64,000 bases of DNA, from positions 1-64,000 of the forward strand of contig NZ_RQXV01000001.1 in the NCBI RefSeq assembly GCF_003858655.1, given 5' to 3'. A program made the translations under genes and the position numbers. This DNA is from Amphritea balenae. GTDB taxonomy: Bacteria > Pseudomonadota > Gammaproteobacteria > Pseudomonadales > Balneatricaceae. Of this stretch, positions 43,979 to 53,184 are shown in pieces. The first letter of the stretch is position 1, and each line of letters opens with the position of its first letter. The notes beneath the pieces were generated by a model. It made no database searches and was not told where the DNA came from. It saw only the letters and a list, made by a program, of their open reading frames with translations.

Positions 43979-45139
43979 CTAACCAATGCAGTATGCTTTA
44001 AGCGGCGGAAAACCATTAAATTCGATGGAGCTATAGCTGGTGGTGTAAGCGCCGGTCGAAAACCAATACAGCCGGTCACCGATCTCCAATGACAAAGGCA
44101 ACTCATACTTGTGGTCTTCGTACATAATATCCATGCCATCACAGGTAGGCCCCGCCAACACGACCTCTTCAGTTTCACCTTCTCTTTCCGTCTGAAGCGG
44201 ATACTTAATCGCCTCGCCTAAGGTTTCGATTAAGCCATTAAACAGACCTACATCACTAAATACCCAACGATCTAATGCGGTGCTGGATTTACGCGATATA
44301 AGTACCACTTCGCTGACCAACAAACCCGAATCACCGACCAGAGAACGACCCGGTTCAAGGATAATATCAGGTGGATTATCACCAAAGTCTTCCTGCAGGA
44401 AGCGTATAATTTCCTGACAATACACAGAAAACTCATTGGCTTTTGTCAGGTACTGAGCCGGAAAGCCACCACCCATATTGATCATGCGCAGATGAATAGC
44501 CTGCTCATCCCGCAAGCGGTCGAATATCACTTTAACTTTAGCGATCGCCGCATCCCAGACATCAATATGACGCTGCTGCGAGCCCACATGGAAAGAGATA
44601 CCCCAGGGCTCAAGCCCCAATCGCTTCGCCAGAACCGCTAACTCAACCGCCATCTCAGGATTACAACCAAACTTTCTGGACAACGGCCAGTCAGCACCTT
44701 CAGACCCTTCTGTCAGTATACGAATATAAACCTTTGAACCGGGAGCGTACTCAGCAATATTACGCAGATCCGCTTCCGAATCGGTTGCGAACAGCCTTAC
44801 CCCCTTATCATAGAAATACTTTATATCTGCGCGTTTCTTTATTGTATTGCCATAGCTAATCCGGTCAGGTTCAACATCATGGGCTAATACCTGGTCCAGT
44901 TCATAGATAGATGCAATATCAAAACTAGATCCCAGCCCCGCAAGTAACCCGATCACCTGAGCATCGGGATTTGCTTTGACAGCGTAGTAGATTGAAGCGA
45001 AATCAAAGCCTTCGCGCAGTTGCTGATATTTCTCTGCCACCGTTGGCAGATCAATTAGCAGAAATGGCGTCTGATATTGATCTGCGGCCTGCTTCAGGCG
45101 AGCCCATTTTTCAGAGGAGATATGATCCGGAAGTTTCAT
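43979..45139 (-). CDS. speC: Fold-III ornithine decarboxylase SpeC
   Basis: 386 residues of the alanine-racemase (fold III) decarboxylase type, as in Pseudomonas SpeC and eukaryotic ODC. It makes putrescine from ornithine. PLP lysine 55 in YYAVKANP, phosphate-binding GGGFP (about 230) and EPGRS, and the active-site Cys in GPTCDGMDIMYE (about 331). It could also accept lysine or diaminobutyrate-type substrates, but ornithine is favoured by identity with Pseudomonas. Single gene. Confidence 0.92.
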   Translation of the reverse strand: MKLPDHISSEKWARLKQAADQYQTPFLLIDLPTVAEKYQQLREGFDFASIYYAVKANPDAQVIGLLAGLGSSFDIASIYELDQVLAHDVEPDRISYGNTIKKRADIKYFYDKGVRLFATDSEADLRNIAEYAPGSKVYIRILTEGSEGADWPLSRKFGCNPEMAVELAVLAKRLGLEPWGISFHVGSQQRHIDVWDAAIAKVKVIFDRLRDEQAIHLRMINMGGGFPAQYLTKANEFSVYCQEIIRFLQEDFGDNPPDIILEPGRSLVGDSGLLVSEVVLISRKSSTALDRWVFSDVGLFNGLIETLGEAIKYPLQTEREGETEEVVLAGPTCDGMDIMYEDHKYELPLSLEIGDRLYWFSTGAYTTSYSSIEFNGFPPLKAYCIG

Positions 45140-45317
45140 CGCTTTAACCTGTCTGGATGTACTGATTAAACAGAATCAGAATTCAGTAATATGGCCTCAA
45201 CAGAGGCTGATTAAAACGGGGCATATAGCCGGTGAAAGTAGCCCCGATTAAAGCGGCGAAGTATAGAGTATCGCAGACCACTGTAAAGCAAATTTTATTA
45301 CATCAGTCACAATAAAA

Positions 45318-46007
45318 TCAGAGCGGAATTTTTGCGCCCTGGGTAACAATTTTCTCAATTTCGGCAAAGGATTTAGCTTCGTACATCACTTCAAAGCTCA
45401 GCTTCAGCTTACGCGAGATATCGCTGGCAGAAATTATGCCGCGGACGCGCTTAATACCTAACTCAGTTTCATCAACCACCAGCAGATGCTGATCGCCACT
45501 ATTCTTTAACGTCAGCATAATATCGCCTATGCGGCAGTGCTGAACCTGATCATACGTCAGGGAATGAAGTTGTTCTTTGTTAATCATGATATGCCCGACC
45601 TGTACCTCTGGACGACTGACACCATGATTGTTCATATACAGGATTACTTTGCTACCAGAAATATCCCGTGCAGTGATAACACCGGTAAATTTCCCTGCGG
45701 CAGTCGTTACAAACAACATCCTTACATGTTGATTTTTCATCCGCTCAAGGGCGTCATCAACCGCCATAGTTTCGTTCACGGTAACAGGATCAACATTGCT
45801 GAAATCAGTCACCACCGCCCTGGCAGGACTACGCAGATTCACTTGCTCTGCATTGAATTCGGGAGTAAGTAAATTATCTACATCACAGTTTTCCTGCAAT
45901 CGCAGGGAATAGAATTCCTGAAACACGGCAGCCTCCGCTTTAACTGAAGAAATATCACTACAGCATAGTTCTGATTGATGCGGTAGCGATATTTTATTAT
46001 CCGCCAT
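45318..46007 (-). CDS. Two-CBS-domain protein
   Basis: 229 residues. Two CBS domains (about 75-130 and 140-205) form a Bateman module that may bind adenosyl nucleotides. The first 60 residues are a non-conserved N-terminal part. No catalytic domain. The start overlaps the end of the DUF1127 gene by 11 bp, so the two are one transcript. Confidence 0.85.
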   Translation of the reverse strand: MADNKISLPHQSELCCSDISSVKAEAAVFQEFYSLRLQENCDVDNLLTPEFNAEQVNLRSPARAVVTDFSNVDPVTVNETMAVDDALERMKNQHVRMLFVTTAAGKFTGVITARDISGSKVILYMNNHGVSRPEVQVGHIMINKEQLHSLTYDQVQHCRIGDIMLTLKNSGDQHLLVVDETELGIKRVRGIISASDISRKLKLSFEVMYEAKSFAEIEKIVTQGAKIPL

Positions 46008-46275
46008 AGATAAGTAGCCCGAAACAACAAAGCAGCAGAGTCAGGCTAACAGGTCTCGACAGAACCTGAACGGATGAAATTCTTGTCACCTGATTATTCC
46101 TCCAGAACGGTTTCTTAGCCTCCTGCAGCGCTTCAGCCCGGCTTATTCCGATATCTTTTAACGCCGTATCATTCAACTTCAACAACTGCCTGCGGGTACG
46201 ATAATTATGCCGGTACCTGCTAATGGTTTTAGACAATACCGATACTGTATTTCTGATCTGTACAGATCCATTCAT
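45997..46275 (-). CDS. DUF1127 small protein with C-terminal membrane helix
   Basis: 92 residues. The DUF1127 motif is RRQLLKLNDTALKDIGISRAEALQEAKKPFW (about 28-60). A C-terminal membrane segment (about 73-91) is unusual for the family. DUF1127 proteins are small, often stress or host-contact induced, and bind RNA in some Alphaproteobacteria. The coding start contains a perfect palindrome, GATCTGTACAGATC (46255-46268), that may be an operator. Divergent from a MocR gene. Confidence 0.8.
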   Translation of the reverse strand: MNGSVQIRNTVSVLSKTISRYRHNYRTRRQLLKLNDTALKDIGISRAEALQEAKKPFWRNNQVTRISSVQVLSRPVSLTLLLCCFGLLIYGG

Positions 46276-46457
46276 TCTGATTCCCTCCTATTTAGAGCAC
46301 CCTTCTATTAAGAGCCCCTTCTGTTGTAGGACTTCAGTTTATGAGCAGATCTGATACCATTACAGATTCAACACAAAGCAGATCCAACCAGTACAGATTT
46401 CATTTACACTATCTGTACTGCCTGTAGACGAACTAACTGTACTGATCTGTAATCTGT
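46255..46457. promoter_or_regulatory. CTGTAC operator cluster, MocR/DUF1127 intergenic
   Basis: Repeated CTGTAC/GTACAG sites: GATCTGTACAGATC (46255-46268), CAGTACAGAT (46390-46399) and its exact inverse ATCTGTACTG (46411-46420), ACTGTACTG (46436-46444) and ATCTGTAATCTGTAC near 46445-46459. This fits the multi-site operators of MocR regulators and suggests autoregulation plus control of the DUF1127-CBS pair. Confidence 0.65.
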
Positions 46458-46471
46458 ACCGGAGCTTACTG

Positions 46472-47902
46472 ATGAAACTGTATGAACAGGTTGCCACTAC
46501 CGTTAAAGATCGGATCGACCGGGGCTATTATCGTGAGGGAGATAAACTGCCTTCAGTAAGAGGATTAAGTCAGGAGCATAATGTCAGTATCTCTACAGTT
46601 CAGGAGGCCTATGGCTTACTGATAGATGATGGCATCGTCGAAGCACGTCCGAAATCAGGCTATTACGTACTGCAACAGCAGGCGCCTCCTGAGCTACCAG
46701 AAACCAGTAGCCCGGTTTCTCAACCGCTTGTCGTTGCCCAATGGCAGAAGTTACAGCACATGATCAGTGAGTATGGCTCTGGCGAGACTACCAAACTGAG
46801 CCTGGCAATGCCCGATATGAACACCCCGACCCTCAAACCCCTGATACGGATCAGCGCCGAATTAAGTCGCACCGAAAGCTTACGTATTTTAAATTATGAA
46901 CATGCCAATGGCGCTGCCGAACTCTGTCGTCAGGTCGCCCGGATTACTATTGATTCGGGGTGCCGAATACACCCGGATGAAATTATTATCACTTCGGGTT
47001 GCCAGGAAGCTCTTTCCTGTAGCCTGCGTGCGGTAACTGAACCCGGCGATATTGTGGTGGTTGATTCCCCCAGTTTTTTCGGTTCAGTTCAGGCCATTAA
47101 AATAAATGGCGTAAAAGCCCTGGAGATACCCACCAATCCGGAGACCGGAATCTCTCTAGAAGCGTTAGAAATGGCACTGGAACAATGGCCGATAAAAGCC
47201 TGCCTTCTGACACCCACTAATAATAATCCGTTGGGTTACTCCATGCCGGATGAAAATAAGCTGCGCCTGCTGGACCTGCTCAATCGCTATGATATACCTC
47301 TGATTGAGGATGATATTTATGGGGATCTGAGCTATACCCTACCCCGTCCCCGCACGATTAAATCATTTGATACTGAAGGTCGGGTGATTCTCTGCTCATC
47401 TTTCTCTAAATCCATCGCTCCAGGGCTACGGGTTGGCTGGGTAGCTCCCGGACGTTACCGGGAACATATAATGATGGTCAAATATCTGGCCAGCCTGAGC
47501 ACATCAACCTTGAGCCAATTGGCTGTGGCAGAGTTTATTGCACAGGGCTATTACGAAAAGCACCTGCGGCGGATGCGAAAGAATTATCAACGGGATCGTG
47601 ATGCAGTAATCGGCTGGCTCAAGCATGACATGCCACCGGGTACTCGTATCAGCTACCCCCAGGGAGGTTACCTGTTATGGGTTGAGTTGCCCGCTCATAT
47701 GGATGCTAACGAACTTAATGAGCAGGCGAAGCGGGAAGGTATAAGTATCGCTCCGGGGACACTCTTCTCAGCATCAGGCAAATATAAAAACTTTATGCGT
47801 ATTTGCTGTGTAAATAGTGACAACCCCAAAATAAAACAAGCGATTAAAACCTTAGCTCAAATCTGTAACCGGATGTTAAACGAAAATCTGCTGCCTGATT
47901 AA
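46472..47902 (+). CDS. MocR/PdxR-type GntR regulator with aminotransferase domain
   Basis: 476 residues. N-terminal GntR winged helix (about 1-70: KDRIDRGYYREGDKLPSVRGLSQ) joined to a class-I aminotransferase fold. The PLP lysine is at SSFSKSIAPGLRVGW (about 314). MocR regulators use PLP or PLP adducts as effectors and bind repeated sites. Such sites fill the upstream 200 bp. Target may be amino-acid or PLP metabolism. Good SD (CGGAG) before the ATG. Confidence 0.9.
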   Translation: MKLYEQVATTVKDRIDRGYYREGDKLPSVRGLSQEHNVSISTVQEAYGLLIDDGIVEARPKSGYYVLQQQAPPELPETSSPVSQPLVVAQWQKLQHMISEYGSGETTKLSLAMPDMNTPTLKPLIRISAELSRTESLRILNYEHANGAAELCRQVARITIDSGCRIHPDEIIITSGCQEALSCSLRAVTEPGDIVVVDSPSFFGSVQAIKINGVKALEIPTNPETGISLEALEMALEQWPIKACLLTPTNNNPLGYSMPDENKLRLLDLLNRYDIPLIEDDIYGDLSYTLPRPRTIKSFDTEGRVILCSSFSKSIAPGLRVGWVAPGRYREHIMMVKYLASLSTSTLSQLAVAEFIAQGYYEKHLRRMRKNYQRDRDAVIGWLKHDMPPGTRISYPQGGYLLWVELPAHMDANELNEQAKREGISIAPGTLFSASGKYKNFMRICCVNSDNPKIKQAIKTLAQICNRMLNENLLPD

Positions 47903-48063
47903 GCGCCTTGTAGCACACAGTCAACTGAGATTCTCGTGAAAACATCTCATAAAACCATATAGAAACTCTGGAGTTTTTGACTAAGCTTCCTCTATGCATC
48001 AGGAAATGTCATGAACTGAATACCTGATGTGGTTTTTACTATGACAACCTGAGGGGAATCGAT

Positions 48064-48285
48064 GTGGATGGATATAATCTAGAATCCCGTGTTAAAAGCC
48101 TGGAGGTACTTACGTCCTTACTTCTGGCTATCACACAAAATATGCATACCGGAGTACCCGCTCCGATGGAAACACTCAAAAGCCTTTTAAATGCTCACCC
48201 TGATATTCTTACAGAGGATCTTCTTAGTTATCTGAATGAACTGGAGAGCACCGCTGAATTGCTCAAATCACCCACCCTCAATTAG
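48064..48285 (+). CDS. Hypothetical small helical protein
   Basis: 73 residues from GTG 48064 with AGGGG upstream. Entirely helix-like, with two predicted amphipathic helices (LESRVKSLEVLTSLLLAITQ and PEDILTEDLLSYLNELES-type). No motif recognised. It stands alone between the MocR gene and convergent rlmF. Confidence 0.55.
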   Translation: MDGYNLESRVKSLEVLTSLLLAITQNMHTGVPAPMETLKSLLNAHPDILTEDLLSYLNELESTAELLKSPTLN

Positions 48286-48319
48286 TAACTCAAAAACGAT
48301 TAAAGCAGCAGGGGCAAAT

Positions 48320-49327
48320 TTACTGACCGCCCCAACGCTGCTTTCTCCACTCCTCTGCCTGACTCGCCGTCAAAAAACGCCAGGTGATAAAACGACTTAC
48401 CTTCTGCCCCTGAGCCATCTGTACAACGCGGATACCTGTCGCGCCAACCTTTTTCAATAATTGCGACAATGGCTTTATATTTTCCTGTTTCGATACCAGG
48501 CAACTGAATAGATAACAATGTTGCGCGACTTTTTGACTCTGGTTAATCATCCGTCTGATAAACGCCAGCTCGCCTCCCTGGCACCAAAGCTCATTGCTCT
48601 GCCCGCCAAAGTTAAGATCAGCCCCTTTTGTCCGTCCCAGGTTTCTCTGTTTACGCTGGCTCCCGGCGGCAGCTTCAGCAGCAGATGCATGAAAAGGCGG
48701 ATTGCAAAGGGTAAAGTCAAACCGTTCACCGGCATTCAGCGCGTTGGCGATAAGACCTGTAAATATATCCTCGGATTTTTTTTGCAGACGACATTCGATC
48801 TGCCCTTTCAATACCGGATTAGCATCTGAAATCATGGTTGCTGTTTGCACTGAAACCGGATCAATATCGGTGCCCACAAACTGCCAGCCATAACTGCGCA
48901 AGCCGATAATTGGATAGATACAGTTAGCACCTGTACCGATATCCAGGCCTCGAATCCGACGCCCACAGGGAATGACACCAGCATTATCTTCAGCTAACAG
49001 ATCAGCCAGATAATGAATATAATCGGCCCGCCCCGGAATCGGAGGGCAAAGATAGCCCTCGGGAATATCCCAGATCCCAATACCATAGTGGTGCATTAAC
49101 AATGCTTTATTGAGTGCTTTAACCGCCAGAGGATTATGAAAGTCGATGCTTTTATCGTTATAAGCGTTAAGCCTGATAAAGGGCTTCAGCTCCTCACAAC
49201 GGTGACTCAGCAATTCCAGGTCGTAACGACCCTGATGAAGGTTGCGGGGATGGAGCGAACCCTGCTTTGCAGCCGTCTTAGCCCTGTTGAGCTTATTCCC
49301 TTTTGATTTGTTACGTTGATCTGACAT
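48320..49327 (-). CDS. rlmF: 23S rRNA (adenine1618-N6)-methyltransferase RlmF
   Basis: 335 residues, family length. It makes m6A1618 in the 23S rRNA. It has N-terminal RNLHQGRYDLELL, IRLNAYNDKSIDFHNPLAVKALNKALL, SAM motif GLDIGTGANCIYPI and catalytic NPPF in TLCNPPFHAS. The N-terminus is lysine-rich. Soluble. Single gene. Confidence 0.94.
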   Translation of the reverse strand: MSDQRNKSKGNKLNRAKTAAKQGSLHPRNLHQGRYDLELLSHRCEELKPFIRLNAYNDKSIDFHNPLAVKALNKALLMHHYGIGIWDIPEGYLCPPIPGRADYIHYLADLLAEDNAGVIPCGRRIRGLDIGTGANCIYPIIGLRSYGWQFVGTDIDPVSVQTATMISDANPVLKGQIECRLQKKSEDIFTGLIANALNAGERFDFTLCNPPFHASAAEAAAGSQRKQRNLGRTKGADLNFGGQSNELWCQGGELAFIRRMINQSQKVAQHCYLFSCLVSKQENIKPLSQLLKKVGATGIRVVQMAQGQKVSRFITWRFLTASQAEEWRKQRWGGQ

Positions 49328-49407
49328 CTGCTGCTCGGTGCGGAAAAACCGGCATTGTAACCGAAGCGGATCGGAAAACCGAAATCAATCCTGTAAACCG
49401 ATTTGAT

Positions 49408-49962
49408 CTAACGGATCTCAATCACCGGTAACCAACGCTTTTCAAGATCTGCTTCATCGATATCATATTTACCTATGGGGGGAAAAGAGAGATCGTCGGG
49501 TGGTGAGGCCAACATGTTCAGATCAAGTGAATTAGCCGTCCCTCTGATAACTCCGTCTTCAATCTGCATCTTGTAATAGATACCGTTCCAGAAGTTTGCC
49601 CCAAAACTATCAAGTTTCTTGAACATAAACAGCAGATCATGTTCGAGCCAGGCTAAGTTTTGTTCTGTGACGATTCGCGGCTGCTGATAAGGATAAGGAA
49701 TAAAGCACCAGAGTTCAGGCCCTTCCAGACACTTCATCTCCTTCATCGATAGGAAATAGTCTTGAAACTGGTGGTGGTTAAGATGGATTTGATATTCAGA
49801 CTCAGTCTCATTCAATAGCTGAAACTCGATCCGACCAATTTCAGTTTCATTGCCCTGACGGTCTTTGAGCAACAGCAATTTATTGCCATCCAGTGGCGCA
49901 GCTATTGACGCGGTCAACGGCATCAAAGTAAAGATCACCAACCTTAAGAAGTACCTGAACAT
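49408..49962 (-). CDS. Hypothetical exported protein
   Basis: 184 residues. A Sec signal peptide (1-21, cleavage after SIAA) precedes a beta-rich mature part. CLEGPELWCFIPYPYQQPR and SFGANFWNGIYYKMQ carry conserved-looking aromatic and Cys residues. No family was recognised. Probably periplasmic. Confidence 0.65.
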   Translation of the reverse strand: MFRYFLRLVIFTLMPLTASIAAPLDGNKLLLLKDRQGNETEIGRIEFQLLNETESEYQIHLNHHQFQDYFLSMKEMKCLEGPELWCFIPYPYQQPRIVTEQNLAWLEHDLLFMFKKLDSFGANFWNGIYYKMQIEDGVIRGTANSLDLNMLASPPDDLSFPPIGKYDIDEADLEKRWLPVIEIR

Positions 49963-50154
49963 AACTGTCTCTCGCCTGTTACTAAGCCTTCCAAATTAGT
50001 GTAAGGAACAACCGCAACATCGCTATGGTACTTCAGTACTAATTTACTCCTATTTTTTAAAGCAGTGGCAACTCATACCTCTGTTACCGCTAAAGTGCCT
50101 TTTCAAAAGGCCATTTAAACAAGTGCTTTTAAATAAACATCTTAAAATTAATAA

Positions 50155-50190
50155 AAAAAGGCTTCCGTATAACTTAACCGGAAGCCTTTT
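50155..50190 (-). terminator. Terminator after the TsdA-like gene
   Basis: Minus-strand stem GGCTTCCG / CGGAAGCC with 11-nt loop, followed by a T-run. Confidence 0.85.
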
Positions 50191-50233
50191 GCAGAGCCCG
50201 AGGAACGATATTAAATGCCCTGTTTTAAGTACT

Positions 50234-51163
50234 CTATGGAATCACTTTATCACCACGAATCTGATCGATATCAAGGCCCCATTTAGCAAAATTACTTCTG
50301 ACTGAGTGCTTCTCTTCCATCACTATTGAGTTGTAATGGCCCATCTCTTCCCGGGGATATAGAGACTTTTGCAGATCAAAGTCAGGTCGTGGCTGAGCAT
50401 CCACGTAGATAGAGATATCTACTGCTTCTTCCCGGGTCAGATTGGCATTACCTAGCGGCATGTTATGTAACAGATAAGTCGGTAGCTTCTCAGGTTTACT
50501 CAGACCAGCACCAGTATTGTATGAACGCTCACCCCAAACTGGCGGAAACTTCGCTGCAGCCAGACCCTGACCATCGGCCTGGTGACAGGATGCGCACTTT
50601 TCAGTGTAGAGCTTCTGACCATTAACATAATTGTCATGGGTCGCTGATTTGATCATTGGTAAGACCCAGCCTTTTCCCCACCACTCAGCGGTATAGAAAG
50701 GGTTTACCGGTTTTTTAGCATTCATAGTGACCGGTAAGCCTGAAGACAACCAGGTAACATAAGTCGCCATTGCAACGGATGCTTCTGTGTCAATAATAGG
50801 TCGTTTACCATTCATGCTGCGCATGAAGCAGTTATTAATACGATTTTGCAGGGTCTGTACTGTTTTCTCACGGGGTGAATACGCAGGAAAGGCTGTGGCG
50901 GTCCCAATAAAAGTCCCGAGAGTTTTTCCTTTACCGCCCTGCAAGTGACAATTACTACAAGTCAGATCATTACCAACCATGCCTTTAGTCAGCTCATGGG
51001 TATTGGTATTGAAAATAATATCCTCACCCAGCTTTACCATTCTGCCTAGTTCGCCGTCTGGATAAACAGTGGGTGCATCAGGGATCTCTGTATTCGCAGC
51101 TGAGAATCCATTCATACTGACCAAACAGGCCAGTGAAAACAGCAACGCTTTTTTAGTGTTCAT
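50234..51163 (-). CDS. TsdA-like dihaem cytochrome c (thiosulfate/tetrathionate)
   Basis: 309 residues with a Sec signal (1-22). Two haem sites, CSNCH (Cys69, Cys72, His73) and CASCH (Cys190, Cys193, His194). The segment INNCFMRSMNGK (Cys112) matches the TsdA region that supplies the axial Cys ligand. TsdA interconverts thiosulfate and tetrathionate in the periplasm. Placed divergent to TtrSR-like genes, which sense tetrathionate. A related haem enzyme of other substrate cannot be excluded. Confidence 0.82.
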   Translation of the reverse strand: MNTKKALLFSLACLVSMNGFSAANTEIPDAPTVYPDGELGRMVKLGEDIIFNTNTHELTKGMVGNDLTCSNCHLQGGKGKTLGTFIGTATAFPAYSPREKTVQTLQNRINNCFMRSMNGKRPIIDTEASVAMATYVTWLSSGLPVTMNAKKPVNPFYTAEWWGKGWVLPMIKSATHDNYVNGQKLYTEKCASCHQADGQGLAAAKFPPVWGERSYNTGAGLSKPEKLPTYLLHNMPLGNANLTREEAVDISIYVDAQPRPDFDLQKSLYPREEMGHYNSIVMEEKHSVRSNFAKWGLDIDQIRGDKVIP

Positions 51164-51321
51164 GACAGTTCGCCTTTTTTCTCTGATCCAATTTTCAAGT
51201 CAGGAGAACGGCACAGTTTTTTTTACCGTTTTAACCTGCTTTTCAAAGAGTTATCAGACTGTTAATGTCTGATGACTTACCTTTGATTCTCAGCATAGTG
51301 AAACTGGACAAAGCGGTATAT

Positions 51322-51365
51322 TGTGGTCAACCACATTTGGTTGTAGAACGTTGACTTATGTCAAC
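51322..51365. promoter_or_regulatory. Overlapping inverted repeats, tsdA/ttrS intergenic
   Basis: TGTGGT-CA-ACCACA (51322-51335) overlaps CAACCA-CATT-TGGTTG (51328-51343). A third dyad, TTGAC-TTAT-GTCAA, spans 51351-51364. They lie between the divergent genes, 14-56 bp before the kinase ATG, where a LuxR-family regulator such as the TtrR-like protein could bind. Confidence 0.6.
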
Positions 51366-51377
51366 AAGGAAATTTGA

Positions 51378-53165
51378 ATGGTACAACTGCTGATAGGAAT
51401 TCTCATGACAGGGCTGGCATTATGCAGCCTTGAATTACCCGCAGCGGACCTGCCCCAAAAGCAGCTTAAGCCTGAACTTAAGGTCGCGGTATTAGCTTTC
51501 AGAGGCCGGGAAAAAGCGTTGTTGCGCTGGGATTCAACCATGGAGTACCTTACTCAACAACTACCCGGTTACAGGTTCAAAGCAATACCTATGAATCTTA
51601 GTCAACTCGATGAAGCAGTTATTAAAAATGACATTGATTTTGCCATCACTAACTCAGGCCAGTATGTACGGGTTGGTTCTAAATATGGAATGAGCTGGAT
51701 CGCAACCCTCAAATCCCGCAAGCATCCGGGAAAAAAAGCCGTGATTGGTTCTGCTCTCGTTGTAAAAAACGATTCACCATACCAGACACTTGCTGACCTG
51801 GAAGATGCCCGGCTTGGCGCTGTCGATTCTCAGGCATTTGGTGGCTTTCAAATTTACTGGGGCGAAATGTTACAGCAGGGTTATAAACCTGAACGTTTTT
51901 TTAGCCAGATTAAGTTCTCCGGTTTTCCGGTAGGTGTATTAGCTTTCTGGGTCAGAGATGGCATGGCTGATGCCGCCGTATTGCCGGCTTGCACACTAGA
52001 AACAATGATCAAAGAAGGCTTGATACAGGCGGATGAAATACGGGTTATCGATAGCAAATCACACCCTGATTTTAACTGTAAGAGCAGCACGAACCTTTAT
52101 CCTAACTGGTCTTTTTCAGCGCTAAAAAACAGCCCTGAAGAGATCACTGAACAGGTCGCACAGGCATTACTCTTACTGCCTTCAGATTCACAGGTAGCAA
52201 AAGATGCAGGATCACTAGGGTGGACAACACCGGTAAGCAGCCATGACATCCACAACCTTTATGATCGCCTCGACATCCACCCCTGGCAGGAACCCTGGTG
52301 GCAGGAGCTCCGGCGCTGGTTGTTACAAAACTGGCACTGGACACTGGTGATTTTACTGCTGCTCATCGCAGGACTTGTACATCACATATGGATACAGTTC
52401 ATGGTACAAAAGCGTACCCGGGAGATTCATCGAGTCAACGAAGAGCTCTTACATCAGCAACAACAACTCGAACATGCTCAACGAGTCGCTATTCTCGGTG
52501 AGCTTTCGTCAGACCTGGCTCATGAATTGAACCAGCCACTCTCAGCCATAAATAATTACGCTGAAGGTGGCATTATACGCCTGAGTAGACAAGACGATGA
52601 CCAACAGATGACTAACCTGCTTAACCGTATAAGCAATGAAGCACAGCGGGGAGCTGAAATAATCAAACGGATTCGGGGGTTTGCCCGCCAGGAAAAAATT
52701 CAACGTAAGAATATCGATCTGATTTCCTTGATCCGGGAAACGCTCAACCTATTGGATTATGAGATTAGAAAATATAGCGTAAGTCTTAATCTCAACTTAC
52801 CCGAGCAGCCACAGAATCTTCTTATTGATCCTATTGAAATACAGCAACTGCTGGTCAACCTGATCCGTAACAGCCTTGAAGCGATGGACAATCAGCAAGC
52901 TGACTCTGTGCTGACTATTAGTCTAAAAAAGCAGAACGCTGAACATGTCATACTTTCTATCGCTGATACCGGGTGTGGTATTGATGAGAAGGATACAGAG
53001 AATCTGTTTAAAGCGTTTCACTCCTCTAAACCCGATGGCATGGGTCTGGGCATGTCTATCTGTAAACGGATAGTCGAAGCCCACAATGGCAATATTTCAA
53101 TTATGCCAGGTCTGGCCAGAGGCACGGTGGTAACCTGCAGACTCCCGATCACTGCGGATAAATGA
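51378..53165 (+). CDS. ttrS: TtrS-like sensor histidine kinase
   Basis: 595 residues. Signal/anchor (1-22), a PhnD-like periplasmic binding domain (about 30-300), one membrane helix (about 315-340), a short coiled coil, then HisKA with His382 (DLAHELNQPLSAINNY) and the HATPase_c domain (N box LIRNSLEAM, G boxes DTGCGI and GMGLGMS). This is the layout of TtrS, which senses tetrathionate. AAGGA precedes the ATG. The response-regulator gene follows 19 bp later. Confidence 0.85.
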   Translation: MVQLLIGILMTGLALCSLELPAADLPQKQLKPELKVAVLAFRGREKALLRWDSTMEYLTQQLPGYRFKAIPMNLSQLDEAVIKNDIDFAITNSGQYVRVGSKYGMSWIATLKSRKHPGKKAVIGSALVVKNDSPYQTLADLEDARLGAVDSQAFGGFQIYWGEMLQQGYKPERFFSQIKFSGFPVGVLAFWVRDGMADAAVLPACTLETMIKEGLIQADEIRVIDSKSHPDFNCKSSTNLYPNWSFSALKNSPEEITEQVAQALLLLPSDSQVAKDAGSLGWTTPVSSHDIHNLYDRLDIHPWQEPWWQELRRWLLQNWHWTLVILLLLIAGLVHHIWIQFMVQKRTREIHRVNEELLHQQQQLEHAQRVAILGELSSDLAHELNQPLSAINNYAEGGIIRLSRQDDDQQMTNLLNRISNEAQRGAEIIKRIRGFARQEKIQRKNIDLISLIRETLNLLDYEIRKYSVSLNLNLPEQPQNLLIDPIEIQQLLVNLIRNSLEAMDNQQADSVLTISLKKQNAEHVILSIADTGCGIDEKDTENLFKAFHSSKPDGMGLGMSICKRIVEAHNGNISIMPGLARGTVVTCRLPITADK

Positions 53166-53184
53166 ACTGATAACAGGATTAGTC

